Source of the DNA: Gemmatimonadales bacterium
Lineage (GTDB): Bacteria; Gemmatimonadota; Gemmatimonadetes; Gemmatimonadales; GWC2-71-9
Direction: 5' to 3'
NCBI GenBank assembly: GCA_030601605.1
Contig: JAUVTI010000022.1
Span: 1-17,693, forward strand
DNA length: 17,693 nt
The notes beneath the pieces are model-generated. The model searched no databases and was not told the DNA's origin. It was given only the letters and a program-made list of their open reading frames with translations. Made by a program: the position numbers and the translations under genes. Position 1 is the stretch's first letter, and the number at the start of each line of letters is the position of its first letter. This document shows, one piece after another, positions 1-7,190 of this stretch.

Positions 1-1
1 C

Positions 2-598
2 ATAGTCCCTGGAATCGATGCGTCATACGGTGCGGGGAGCGAGGTCGTCTTCTTCGTGGCCAGTCTCAAGGCCCACGGTTTGTTCACCAATGCCGGACTG
101 GACTCCGGGCGCGTCGTGGTGGACGTGACGCTGGGCGCCAGGGTGTGGGAGCGCCACGGCACGGCCGTCCACATCCAGACCGGGGCGCAGGAGAACCCCG
201 CCCCCGGACAGCAGTTTACCCTGGGCTTCAACACGCCCCCGCGGAGTTGGGAGGCGAACGCGTTCGTCGGGACCCGCACACTCTGGGGCACGCTGGAGCA
301 CCGCTGGTTTGCGATCGACGCGTTCCTGAAGCTGTTCTCGATCGGGTTCGCCGGTTTCGTAGACTACGGCGGTGCGTGGTACGCGGATCAGAAACCGCGC
401 TTCGGGGGAGACTTCGGGATCGGGTTGCGGATGGGGGGCGCGCTCGGCACCGCGGCGCGCACCGGCCGCATCGATCTCGGTTACCGGTTCGGAGAAGGAT
501 CGGACGTGGGGAGCCGACTGGTGCTCACGTTCGGCGGGTCGTTCGTTTTTCCCTGGAACCCCAAGGCATCAGCCCTGGTGCAAAGAGACGGGCCCTAG
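2..598 (+). CDS. Outer-membrane beta-barrel protein, Omp85/BamA-TamA-like C-terminus (5' partial)
   Basis: The reading frame is open from the first bases of the window to a TAG at 596-598, giving 198 residues of a larger protein whose start lies off the left edge. The fragment alternates hydrophobic and polar residues as amphipathic beta strands do. It has glycine- and aromatic-rich blocks resembling the last strands of Omp85 surface-antigen barrels: GTLEHRWF (a strand like NLEYRF), FVDYGGAWYA (like the FYDAGNVW strand), then GIGLRMG and RIDLGYRFGEG. Members of that family insert barrels or export proteins at the outer membrane. No POTRA domain can be seen because the N-terminal part is missing, so BamA, TamA or another surface-antigen subfamily cannot be separated. 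It also lacks a clear terminal Phe at the last residue. It converges with the DUF2520 gene, overlapping it by the four bases CTAG at 595-598. The GTG at 56 is only an internal codon. Confidence 0.6.
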   Translation: MVPGIDASYGAGSEVVFFVASLKAHGLFTNAGLDSGRVVVDVTLGARVWERHGTAVHIQTGAQENPAPGQQFTLGFNTPPRSWEANAFVGTRTLWGTLEHRWFAIDAFLKLFSIGFAGFVDYGGAWYADQKPRFGGDFGIGLRMGGALGTAARTGRIDLGYRFGEGSDVGSRLVLTFGGSFVFPWNPKASALVQRDGP

Positions 599-1428
599 GG
601 CTGCTCGAGGGCGCTCTCGATGGCCGCCCGCTGCTGCGCACTCAGATCGGCCAACCGCAGTGCCGCCCTGGCGAGTTCCCTGTACAGCGTGGCGGCTTCC
701 GCAGGGAGCGACTCCAGGTGCCGGCGGATGGTGTCCAGGTCGGCTCTCACGATGGGTCCCGTGAGCGCGCGCTCCGGTCCCACGCCGAGGGCGTTCTCCA
801 GCGATACCCTCATCAGCGGCCCGAGCGCCTCGCGCGCCTCCGTGGCACTGAGACCCGCTTTCTCCAGTAGGCCTTCCGCAACTCCCTCGAGCGTTACGAG
901 ATAATTGGAAGCGAAAACCGCGGCCGCGTGGTACAGCGCCTTCTTGTCCGCGGCGATGGGCACGGGCGTGAGCCCGATCGAGCGCGCCAACTCGGCGGCC
1001 GTGATCACCGCTTCCCTGTCCCCACTCACTCCGGCCACGGCGCCGCTCAGGCGCTCCGCGGCGTCGGCCGGACCAGCCAGCGTCTGGAATGGGTGCAGCG
1101 AGCCGAGCGCGGCCCCGCTCTCCGCCAGCGGCTCCAGCGCATCGTGGCCCAGAACGCCGGAGAGGTGCAGCACGGTGTGCCCGGAGCCGATCTCCCCGGT
1201 TGCGGCCAACCGTTGCGCCACGGACGTAACGGCGCCGTCTGGGACCGCGAGCAGAATGACTTCCACCGCGGCGAGCCACGGCGGCGCATCACCCCAGGTG
1301 TAGGAGAACGGGAGCGACAGCTCGTGCTGTCGCCGGCCGTGAAGAGAGACGGTGTGGCCGGCACGGGAGAGCGCGAGGCCGAGCGCGACCCCGGCGCGGC
1401 CCGACCCCACGATCCCGACGGAGGTCAC
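595..1428 (-). CDS. Rossmann-like and DUF2520 domain protein
   Basis: 277 residues. The N-terminus has a beta strand followed by the dinucleotide-binding loop GSGRAG (residues 8-13), as in NADP-dependent F420 reductases and ketopantoate/pyrroline-carboxylate reductase-type Rossmann domains. The second half matches the all-helical DUF2520 domain: LHPFQT at 111-116, a conserved KK..YHAAA..ASNY block around 162-176, and LTGPIVRAD at 222-230. The substrate of this family is not established; a reductase or dehydrogenase role is inferred from the fold. The start is GTG at 1428, which overlaps the TGA of the protease gene (GTGA, 1425-1428), so translation is probably coupled. It is the last gene of the minus-strand operon and ends against the barrel gene with no room for a terminator. 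Confidence 0.85.
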   Translation of the reverse strand: MTSVGIVGSGRAGVALGLALSRAGHTVSLHGRRQHELSLPFSYTWGDAPPWLAAVEVILLAVPDGAVTSVAQRLAATGEIGSGHTVLHLSGVLGHDALEPLAESGAALGSLHPFQTLAGPADAAERLSGAVAGVSGDREAVITAAELARSIGLTPVPIAADKKALYHAAAVFASNYLVTLEGVAEGLLEKAGLSATEAREALGPLMRVSLENALGVGPERALTGPIVRADLDTIRRHLESLPAEAATLYRELARAALRLADLSAQQRAAIESALEQP

Positions 1429-3059
1429 GGAGTGCGGCTCACCTCCGCTTGGCTCTCGGCCAGCGCCAGGAGCTCCGGGACGCTGCGCGCCTCGCGCAGC
1501 AGCTCGAGCGCCTTCTGAATCTGCGCGTCGCTCTCCATGCGGCGGCGCGACTCCGACTCGCGTCCGAACACGTAGCGCTGCACCTCATAGGCCAGCTGCT
1601 GATCCACGAGCAGCCGCGCGCCGCGGAGCAGCTCATCGGGAATCTCCACCTCGCGCTCGCGCAGCCGGCGGCGGAACTCCGCGCGCATCGCGTCGGTCAC
1701 CTCGAACCGGGGATCGGTGATCCCGCCGTCGGCCTTGAGTTCGAGCGCGTAGCTCGTCATCACGTCGCGATACACCGGCAGCTGGGCGCCGAGCGCCCGC
1801 CAAAACTCCTGCTCGACCGTGGTCAGCGTGTCGGGCGAGACCACGAGGTCAGGCCTGATTCCGTCGCCGCCGATCAGCAGGCGGCCGCCGTCGGACAAGT
1901 AGACCTGGCTCGAATCGACCGCGGCGACGGCGACCGCCTCCGCAGAGTCCGCCACCTGCCCGGCGATGAGGACATCCACCGCGGCGCGTTCGCGTACACG
2001 CTGGATGGTCCGTCCGCTCGGAGTGTACCAGCGTGCCGTGGTGAGGCGCAGCGCCTGCATCTCACCGAGGCGGAAGACGGTCTGCACCAGACCCTTGCCG
2101 AAGGTCGGCGTGCCGATGATCAGCGCCCGGTCGTGGTCCTGCCACGCGCCCGCGATGATCTCGGACGCGCTCGCCGTGCCGCCGTCGACCAACACCACGA
2201 CCGGCAGGTCGGGCCAGCGCTGACGGTGGCGCGCCTCGTAGAGATCCGACATGCCGCGCGCCCTGCCGCGTGTTGAGACGACGTCCTGGCCCGGATCGAG
2301 GAACAGGTCCGAGACGTCCACTCCGGCGTCCAACAGGCCACCCGGGTTGCGCCGCAGGTCCAGGATGAGTGCAGTGGCGCCCTCTTCTGTGAGGCGCTCC
2401 ACCTCATCCTCGAGCTCTCGCGTCAGGCTCTCACCGATGCTCGACTGCACGAGCGAGATGTACGCGACGTCCTCGTCGAGCACGGTCGCGAGCTGGATTG
2501 CGTTGATGTGGATGTTCGCACGCTCGACGGTGAACTCGATTGCCTCCGTGAATCCCGGACGCGCCACTCTGAGACGCACCTCGGTGCCCGCAGGCCCCCT
2601 GAGCTGATCGACCGCCTGGTCCGACTTCCAGCCGAACGTGGACTCTCCGTCCACGGCGATGATGCGGTCGCCCGTCTCGAGTCCCGCTTCATCGGCAGGC
2701 GTCCCCACGATCGGTGCGATGATCGTGATCCAGCCGTCCCGCACGTCGATGCGGATGCCCAGCCCACCGTAGTTGCCGGTAGTGCTCTCGGTGAGCCGCT
2801 CGAAGTCCTCGCGCCTGAGGAACCGTGCATACGGATCGTCCAGCTGCTCGAGGAGGCCGTCGATGGCCAGGTCGTAGAGCTCACCCGCGCTGATCGAGTC
2901 CACGGAGTAGTCGGCGACGTAGCCGAGCACGTCGTCGAACAGGCGGGCCTGTTGGTAGACATTCCCCGCCCGCGAGGTCCCTTGCTGGAGGAGCCAGCCG
3001 CCGGACAGGAACGAGACCAACCCGACCAGCGTGAGCAACAGGACGCGTTTACCCTTCAT
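1425..3059 (-). CDS. S41-family C-terminal-processing serine protease with PDZ domain
   Basis: 544 residues. An N-terminal hydrophobic segment (about residues 5-25) after a KGKR charged start acts as signal peptide or anchor, placing the enzyme in the periplasm. A PDZ domain lies at about 90-180 (carboxylate loop around YGGLGIRI, 97-104; GTPADEAGL, 119-127). The S41 core follows: LDLRRNPGG at 234-241, catalytic Ser in TASAS (S297), Lys in FGKG (K322) and Gln (Q326). The 25- and 4-residue spacings equal the Ser-Lys-Gln triad spacing known for CtpB/Prc-type proteases, so it should be active. Beyond about 415 there is a charged helical extension of about 130 residues that the family does not require. 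The ATG at 3059 is chosen because GGAGGT (3065-3070) sits 5 bases upstream; a longer frame to 3089 lacks such a site. It follows tmk by 56 bases and overlaps the DUF2520 gene. Confidence 0.93.
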   Translation of the reverse strand: MKGKRVLLLTLVGLVSFLSGGWLLQQGTSRAGNVYQQARLFDDVLGYVADYSVDSISAGELYDLAIDGLLEQLDDPYARFLRREDFERLTESTTGNYGGLGIRIDVRDGWITIIAPIVGTPADEAGLETGDRIIAVDGESTFGWKSDQAVDQLRGPAGTEVRLRVARPGFTEAIEFTVERANIHINAIQLATVLDEDVAYISLVQSSIGESLTRELEDEVERLTEEGATALILDLRRNPGGLLDAGVDVSDLFLDPGQDVVSTRGRARGMSDLYEARHRQRWPDLPVVVLVDGGTASASEIIAGAWQDHDRALIIGTPTFGKGLVQTVFRLGEMQALRLTTARWYTPSGRTIQRVRERAAVDVLIAGQVADSAEAVAVAAVDSSQVYLSDGGRLLIGGDGIRPDLVVSPDTLTTVEQEFWRALGAQLPVYRDVMTSYALELKADGGITDPRFEVTDAMRAEFRRRLREREVEIPDELLRGARLLVDQQLAYEVQRYVFGRESESRRRMESDAQIQKALELLREARSVPELLALAESQAEVSRTP

Positions 3060-3064
3060 CGATG

Positions 3065-3070
3065 ACCTCC
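3065..3070 (-). promoter_or_regulatory. Strong Shine-Dalgarno for the S41 protease
   Basis: Reading the minus strand, GGAGGT ends five bases before the ATG at 3059. This decides the start against the in-frame upstream codon at 3089. Confidence 0.75.
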
Positions 3071-3115
3071 GAATGATCGCACTGTGCACCCCGTCCAGTT
3101 CAACCCGCTCCCCAC

Positions 3116-3739
3116 CTACTGTGTTCCGTCCAGCCGGGCGCTGAGAACCTCCCAGGCGTCGGACTCGAGACGCTCAGCCGGCACCGTGGCATCCAGGTGC
3201 ACGACTCCGGGACCGCCGGCCTCCCTGAACGCCCGCGCAACGCGGTCATGGAGCGCGGCGTCCTCCTGCTCCATGCGGTCGGGGCTCTTGCCCTGCGCGC
3301 CCTGCCGCTCGCGGCCGATCTCCGGCGGAATGTCCAACACCAGTGTCAGATCGGGCCCCAACCCTCCGGTCGCCAACCGGTTCGCCGCGAGAACCTCCTC
3401 GCGGGGGAGACCCCGGCCGGCAATCTGGTACGCCTCGGTGGACAGTTCGAACCGGTCGCTCAGCACGACCCAACCGCCCTCGTCCAGGTGTGGCCCGATC
3501 ACCTGCTGCACCAACTCCGCCCGAGCCGCCAGGATGAGAAACAGCTCGGCGGCGGGGCTCCACTGCTTGTCCGGGTCCAGCACGAGGGCGCGGGCCGCCT
3601 CGGCCGTCTCCGTGCCGCCCGGCTCACGCACCTCGAGCACCCGATGCCCGGCTTCCCTGAGGCGCCCCGCCAGGCCCTCCACCAGGGTGGTCTTCCCTGC
3701 CCCCTCGGGGCCCTCCACGACCACGAACAAGCCCTGCAC
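3116..3739 (-). CDS. tmk: Thymidylate kinase (dTMP kinase)
   Basis: 207 residues, the usual size. It phosphorylates dTMP to dTDP with ATP, the last specific step toward dTTP, in the cytoplasm. Visible motifs are the P-loop GPEGAGKTT (residues 10-18), the REPGGTE nucleotide loop (38-44), the family motif DRF (95-97) followed by STEAYQ, and a lid QGKSPDRMEQED (149-160) that carries arginine. The P-loop has no arginine after the glycine, so catalysis probably relies on the lid arginines, as in the E. coli-like class. The start is GTG at 3739, nine bases after the stop of the YlbF-like gene, with only a weak ribosome site (GAG). It is the fifth gene of the minus-strand operon. Confidence 0.95.
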   Translation of the reverse strand: MQGLFVVVEGPEGAGKTTLVEGLAGRLREAGHRVLEVREPGGTETAEAARALVLDPDKQWSPAAELFLILAARAELVQQVIGPHLDEGGWVVLSDRFELSTEAYQIAGRGLPREEVLAANRLATGGLGPDLTLVLDIPPEIGRERQGAQGKSPDRMEQEDAALHDRVARAFREAGGPGVVHLDATVPAERLESDAWEVLSARLDGTQ

Positions 3740-3748
3740 GGTCGCTCG

Positions 3749-4102
3749 TCAGCTCAGGGTGATGATCGGGCTCTCGGCGCCCTTGCGCATCCCCTCCAGA
3801 ATCTGGTCCTGGACGCGCAGCATCAGCTTGTCGAAGTTCGATTGGGCGGAGACCATGCGCTGATATGCGGCGTCGCCCTGGATCTCGCCGAGGAACCGGT
3901 CGTATTCGTCGGCCTCACTCTGCTCGGGCTCCTGTCCCTGCGCCACCTTCTGCTCCAGGCCCTCCGCGCTCTTCTGCAGCTGCTCCAGCTTGCCGTTCAG
4001 CTCCTTCTCGCCCTCTATGGCTTCCCGGGCATGGGTCAGCGCCTTGAACTCGTCGCTCTGTCCAATCAGCCGCCCCAGGTCCACAGCCTTTTCCTGAATC
4101 AC
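3749..4102 (-). CDS. YlbF/YmcA family protein
   Basis: 117 residues, small, charged and almost entirely helical, with a heptad-like middle (ELNGKLEQLQKSAEGLEQKV, about 34-53) and a C-terminal block QRMVSAQSNFDKLMLRVQDQ at 81-100 typical of the Com_YlbF family. In Bacillus, YlbF and YmcA form a complex with YaaT that binds RNase Y and tunes mRNA processing; a similar RNA-decay role here is inference. The reading frame stays open far upstream through prmC, but the gene begins at GTG 4102. That codon overlaps the prmC TGA (GTGA, 4099-4102), an AAGGAG lies eight bases upstream, and the protein then has normal family length. Residues before this point are prmC read in another frame. It sits between prmC and tmk. 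Confidence 0.8.
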   Translation of the reverse strand: MIQEKAVDLGRLIGQSDEFKALTHAREAIEGEKELNGKLEQLQKSAEGLEQKVAQGQEPEQSEADEYDRFLGEIQGDAAYQRMVSAQSNFDKLMLRVQDQILEGMRKGAESPIITLS

Positions 4103-4998
4103 TGCTCCGACTCCTTCATTATGAGTAGGTACCGCAGCCGCCCGAACACGTCTGGCTCCAACCGCACCTCGCGCCATCCCGCCCCGCGGGCCAGCGCCGC
4201 AGCCGCTTCCGCCCTCGTGCAATCTACCTCCAGCGCCAGCAGGCCGTGCGCGGCCAGGTGGCTCCCGGCCCCCTCCAACAGCCCCCGGATGTGCTCCAGC
4301 CCGTCCTCGCCGCTCACCAGCGCTCCACGGGGCTCGTGGCAGCGGACACCCATATCGAGCTTCTCGAACTCGTCCGCCGTCACGTAGGGAGGGTTGGCGA
4401 CGATCACGTCGAACACCTCCCCCCAGGCAGGCTCGAACAGCGAGCCGAAGCGGAACTCGACCGGCAGCGGCGGGGCGACCAGGGCCGCGTTCCCACGGGC
4501 CAGGGCCAGCGCGTCCTCGGAGACGTCGGTGGCCACCACGTGGCCGAAACAGCCCTCCACGGCCAAGGAGAGGGCGATGCAGCCCGTCCCCGTGCCCACG
4601 TCGAGGGCCGCCCCCCAGTCCGACGCCGGCCCCCGGCGGCGACCCCACTCCAGGACGTACTCCACCAGCCCCTCGGTCTCGGGACGCGGGATCAGGGCCC
4701 GGCGATCCGTCTCCAGCTCCATGGTCCGGAATCCCGCCCGGCCGGTCGCATAGGCAGCCGGTTCGCCGCCGGCCCAACGCTCCACGGCATCCTGGAAACG
4801 CTCGCGCAGCTCCGGCGCGGCATCGCCGTCCCGCCGGAGCCACACCTCTCCCACTGTCTGGCCGATGAGCCGCGCCCACAGCCTGGCTGACTCGTCGCCG
4901 GCGCCGGCGACCCCCAGCGCCTCGAGCCGTCGGGCTCCCTCGCGCAGCACCTCGGACACGGCCACGGCGGGCGCAGGATCAGCCCTCAGAGCGCTCAC
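4099..4998 (-). CDS. prmC: Peptide chain release factor N5-glutamine methyltransferase
   Basis: 299 residues. It methylates the glutamine of the GGQ motif of release factors, using S-adenosylmethionine, which speeds peptide release. An N-terminal helical domain (about 1-95) is followed by IPRPETE (103-109), the SAM-binding DVGTGTGCIALSLA (133-146), an acidic ribose-binding ATDVS at 156-160, and the diagnostic glutamine-binding NPPYV (202-206). The substrate, RF1, is the gene just upstream; prmC overlaps the end of prfA by 20 bases (4979-4998). The start is GTG 4998, the first start codon consistent with full-length alignment. The ribosome site is weak, so an internal start a few codons downstream cannot be excluded. 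It also overlaps the YlbF-like gene. Confidence 0.94.
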   Translation of the reverse strand: MSALRADPAPAVAVSEVLREGARRLEALGVAGAGDESARLWARLIGQTVGEVWLRRDGDAAPELRERFQDAVERWAGGEPAAYATGRAGFRTMELETDRRALIPRPETEGLVEYVLEWGRRRGPASDWGAALDVGTGTGCIALSLAVEGCFGHVVATDVSEDALALARGNAALVAPPLPVEFRFGSLFEPAWGEVFDVIVANPPYVTADEFEKLDMGVRCHEPRGALVSGEDGLEHIRGLLEGAGSHLAAHGLLALEVDCTRAEAAAALARGAGWREVRLEPDVFGRLRYLLIMKESEQ

Positions 4999-6037
4999 CT
5001 CGATGGGCCGCCGTCAGAGCGTCCACGAACTCGTCGAGCTCCCCGTCGAGGGTCTCGTCCAGTCTGTGCAGCGTGAGGTTGATACGGTGATCGGTCACCC
5101 GGTTCTGGGGGAAGTTGTAGGTGCGGATCTTGGCGGAGCGGTCTCCGGTCCCGACCATGGCGCGCCGCTCCCGGGACCGCTCGGCCTCCTGCTCGGCGAC
5201 CATCCGGTCCAGCAGCCGCGCCCGGAGCACTTCCATGGCCTTCACCTTGTTCTGGAGCTGGGACTTCTGGTCCTGGCACTGCACCACGAGACCGGTGGGA
5301 AGGTGCGTGATCCGGACCGCGCTATCGGTGGTGTTGACGCTCTGCCCGCCGGGGCCGGAGGAGCGGAAGACGTCGATCTTGAGGTCCTTCTCCTCGATGC
5401 CGATGTCCACGTCCTCCGCCTCCGGCAGGACCGCCACCGTGGCCGCCGAGGTGTGGATCCGCCCCTGCGCCTCGGTCGTCGGGACGCGCTGCACCCTGTG
5501 GACGCCGGACTCGAAGCGCAGCCGGCCGTATGCGTTGCGGCCCCGGACGTTGAAGATCGCCTCCTTCACGCCGCCCATGTTCCCCTCCGAGAGGCTCACC
5601 ATCTCCACCGTCCAGCCGCGGCGCTCGGCGTAGCGCGTGTACATGCGGAGCAGTTCGGCCGCGAACAGGGCCGCCTCGTCCCCGCCCGTGCCGGCCCGGA
5701 TCTCGCCTCTGGTGCCCCGTTCGTCCAGCGGATCGGGGGGCACGAGCAGCTCCTGGAGCTCGGCCTCCACCGCCTCGAGCCGCGGCGTGAGCAGCTCCAC
5801 ATCGGCCTGGGCGAGCTCGGCCAGCGCGGGATCGGAGTCCCCCGCCAGCTCATGATCCTGTTCCAGCTCGCTGCGCAGCTTGTCGAGTTGAGCGGCGACC
5901 TTACGGATGCGCTCCAGCCGGGCGTGCTCCCGGCCGAGGGCCTTCAGTTTGGCAGGGTCCTTGGCGGTGGCCGGTTCGGCCAACTCGCGCTCGACTTCGG
6001 CCGCGCGAGCAAGCGCGGCCTCGAGCCGCGCTCCCAT
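4979..6037 (-). CDS. prfA: Peptide chain release factor 1
   Basis: 352 residues. It reads UAA and UAG stop codons and triggers peptide release. Visible features are the N-terminal coiled-coil domain (about 1-100), GTGGDEA (116-122), and the RF1-type stop-codon tripeptide PxT as PTT (186-188), where RF2 would have SPF. The catalytic SGPGGQSVNTTDSAV carries GGQ at 230-232, and the C-terminal TYNFPQNRVTDHRIN (307-320) is family-typical. The start ATG at 6037 lies six bases after the rpmE stop, and its Shine-Dalgarno GGAG lies inside the rpmE end. The order rpmE-prfA-prmC places RF1 next to its own methyltransferase. Confidence 0.97.
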   Translation of the reverse strand: MGARLEAALARAAEVERELAEPATAKDPAKLKALGREHARLERIRKVAAQLDKLRSELEQDHELAGDSDPALAELAQADVELLTPRLEAVEAELQELLVPPDPLDERGTRGEIRAGTGGDEAALFAAELLRMYTRYAERRGWTVEMVSLSEGNMGGVKEAIFNVRGRNAYGRLRFESGVHRVQRVPTTEAQGRIHTSAATVAVLPEAEDVDIGIEEKDLKIDVFRSSGPGGQSVNTTDSAVRITHLPTGLVVQCQDQKSQLQNKVKAMEVLRARLLDRMVAEQEAERSRERRAMVGTGDRSAKIRTYNFPQNRVTDHRINLTLHRLDETLDGELDEFVDALTAAHRGERSEG

Positions 6038-6043
6038 GATGGC

Positions 6044-6262
6044 TTACTCCGCGCTCGTCTTGGCGCTGCTGGAGTAGCGCTGCCGGAATCGCTCCACGCG
6101 GCCCGCCGTGTCGATCAGCTTCTGCTTGCCGGTGAAGAACGGATGGCAGCGTGCACAGATTTCCACGTGGACCGAGGGCAGGGTGGAGCGCGTCTCGAAC
6201 GTGTTGCCGCAGGCGCACTGCACCACCGCGCGCTGATACGTGGGATGGATGTCCGCTTTCAC
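6044..6262 (-). CDS. rpmE: Large ribosomal subunit protein bL31 (zinc-binding form)
   Basis: 72 residues, the normal length. It begins KADIHPTY and contains CAC (residues 16 and 18) and CARC (37 and 40), the four cysteines of the zinc-ribbon form of L31, then the family block HPFFTGKQKLIDTAGRVERF (40-59). The start is GTG 6262 with GGAG eight bases upstream on the minus strand. The frame runs open to 6385, but those extra residues lack family similarity. The zinc form is the one usually replaced by a cysteine-free paralogue under zinc limitation; no paralogue is in the window. It is the first gene of the minus-strand operon. Confidence 0.96.
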   Translation of the reverse strand: MKADIHPTYQRAVVQCACGNTFETRSTLPSVHVEICARCHPFFTGKQKLIDTAGRVERFRQRYSSSAKTSAE

Positions 6263-6313
6263 TACATACACTCCGTTACAGCTACTGGAAACGTCTCGGC
6301 CTAAAGAGGCGGA

Positions 6314-6343
6314 AATATAACGGTGGCACGGACTTGTGGGCAA
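6314..6343 (-). promoter_or_regulatory. Candidate sigma70-type promoter of the rpmE operon
   Basis: On the minus strand, TTGCCC (6338-6343) and TATATT (6314-6319) are 18 bases apart, matching -35 and -10 boxes at 4/6 and 5/6 positions. Transcription would start near 6307, leaving a leader of about 45 bases before the GTG at 6262. The AT-rich -10 stands out in otherwise GC-rich DNA. Confidence 0.5.
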
Positions 6344-6363
6344 GCGACGGGTTCCGAAGTGAA

Positions 6364-6392
6364 TTGACAGCGCGCCGGCCGCCACATAAGCT
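6364..6392 (+). promoter_or_regulatory. Candidate promoter of the Crp/Fnr-type gene (leaderless or nearly so)
   Basis: A perfect TTGACA (6364-6369) is followed after 17 bases by TAAGCT (6387-6392), which fits the relaxed TAnnnT form of the -10 box. The predicted transcription start, 7-10 bases on, falls at about 6399-6403, at or within four bases of the ATG at 6403. No Shine-Dalgarno sequence lies between. It overlaps the upstream part of the divergent rpmE promoter region. Confidence 0.5.
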
Positions 6393-6402
6393 AGGCCTGT
6401 CT

Positions 6403-7098
6403 ATGGCCGATCAAACCCCAGCGGACTCGACGCCCGCCGCCCGGCGCCTGCGCACCATCCCCCTCTTCACACAGCTGTCCGATGAAGAGATCGCGCGGGT
6501 GTCCGCAGCGGCGCGGGAGCGCCTGTATCCCAAGAACAGCGTCATCCTCTTCGAGGACGACCCCGGAGATGCGCTTTACGTCGTACTCTCGGGCGAAGTC
6601 AAGGTGGTCCTGATCGGCGAGGATGGGAGGGAAGTGATCCTCTCGATCTTGCGCGGCGGGGATTTCTTCGGCGAGATGTCGCTGATCGACGATCAGCCGC
6701 GCTCGGCGCACGTGATCGCCACCGAGGCGTCCAACCTCATGGTGCTGCGCCGCGACGAGTTCCGCGAGTGCCTCGAGCAGACGCCGCGGATCGCCCTGGG
6801 CCTGCTGCGGGCCCTGTCCCGCCGGCTGCGCAGGGCGGACGACAAGATCGGTGGACTCGTCCTGCTGGACGTGACCGGCCGGGTGGCGCGCGTGCTGCTC
6901 GAGCTGGCCGACGAGCACGACGGCGAGCGGGTACCACGGAAGATCACCCATCACATGCTCGCGCAGATGATCGGCTCCAGCAGAGAGACGGTCTCCCGAA
7001 CCCTTAGAGAGCTGGCCGACAAGGGCCTCATCCAGGTGTCCCGCAAGGACATAGCAATCCTCGACCGGCCCCGCCTGGAGGATCTGGCGGGGCTCTAG
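6403..7098 (+). CDS. Crp/Fnr-family transcriptional regulator
   Basis: 231 residues. An N-terminal cyclic-nucleotide-binding beta barrel (about 20-130) carries the phosphate-binding cassette FFGEMSLIDDQPRSA (88-102), with Glu 91, Arg 100 and Ser 101 in the places that hold cAMP or cGMP in Crp. A long dimer helix (about 125-150) joins a winged helix with helix-turn-helix at about 182-203 (LAQMIGSSRETVSRTLREL). There are no cysteines, so it is not an iron-sulfur FNR; a nucleotide ligand is likely but its identity is unknown. The ATG at 6403 starts the family-like sequence; the frame is open further upstream but there overlaps rpmE antisense. No ribosome site precedes it, and the promoter places transcription start nearly at the ATG. 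It heads the plus-strand cluster. Confidence 0.9.
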   Translation: MADQTPADSTPAARRLRTIPLFTQLSDEEIARVSAAARERLYPKNSVILFEDDPGDALYVVLSGEVKVVLIGEDGREVILSILRGGDFFGEMSLIDDQPRSAHVIATEASNLMVLRRDEFRECLEQTPRIALGLLRALSRRLRRADDKIGGLVLLDVTGRVARVLLELADEHDGERVPRKITHHMLAQMIGSSRETVSRTLRELADKGLIQVSRKDIAILDRPRLEDLAGL

Positions 7099-7106
7099 TG
7101 AGCCAT

Positions 7107-7125
7107 GTCACCAAGACGGCGTGAC
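7107..7125 (+). promoter_or_regulatory. Inverted repeat GTCAC-N9-GTGAC, possible operator
   Basis: GTCAC at 7107-7111 and GTGAC at 7121-7125 form a perfect 5-base inverted repeat with a nine-base centre, just after the Crp-type gene and upstream of a possible promoter for the hydrolase. A dimeric regulator could use it. It could also be a chance hairpin; it has no T-tract, so it is not a normal terminator. Confidence 0.25.
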
Positions 7126-7133
7126 CCCCTGCC

Positions 7134-7163
7134 TTGCTTGGGTTTGAGCGGCACCAGTACGTT
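7134..7163 (+). promoter_or_regulatory. Possible promoter for the MBL-fold hydrolase
   Basis: TTGCTT (7134-7139) and TACGTT (7158-7163) are 18 bases apart, a weak match to -35 and TAnnnT -10 boxes. The predicted start near 7170 gives a leader of about 20 bases. The match is too weak to be sure; readthrough from the crp-type gene is equally possible. Confidence 0.28.
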
Positions 7164-7190
7164 GCCGTGCATGGCGGCAAAGTCGGGCGG

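Noticed and set aside
592..601. Perfect 10-base palindrome GCCCTAGGGC at the convergent stop codons
   Set aside because: It arises from two overlapping stop codons and flanking GC-rich codons; no loop or other sign of a regulatory site.
3076..3103. Possible internal promoter (TTGAAC, 16 bases, TGCGAT on the minus strand) before the protease gene
   Set aside because: The -10 match is poor and such pairs are frequent by chance; cotranscription from rpmE explains expression.
3197..4387. Plus-strand open frame of about 396 codons
   Set aside because: It lies opposite tmk, the YlbF-like gene and prmC; the residues have no domain pattern and no ribosome site supports a start.
4103..4879. Long N-terminal extension of the YlbF-like frame
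   Set aside because: These codons are prmC in a different frame (Gly/Arg/Pro-rich). The GTGA overlap with a Shine-Dalgarno at 4102 gives a normal-length family protein.
4865..6304. Plus-strand open frame of about 480 codons
   Set aside because: It is antisense to prmC, prfA and rpmE, which carry clear family motifs. Its composition is His/Arg/Leu rich, as expected from a reverse frame in GC-rich DNA, and no family pattern is seen.
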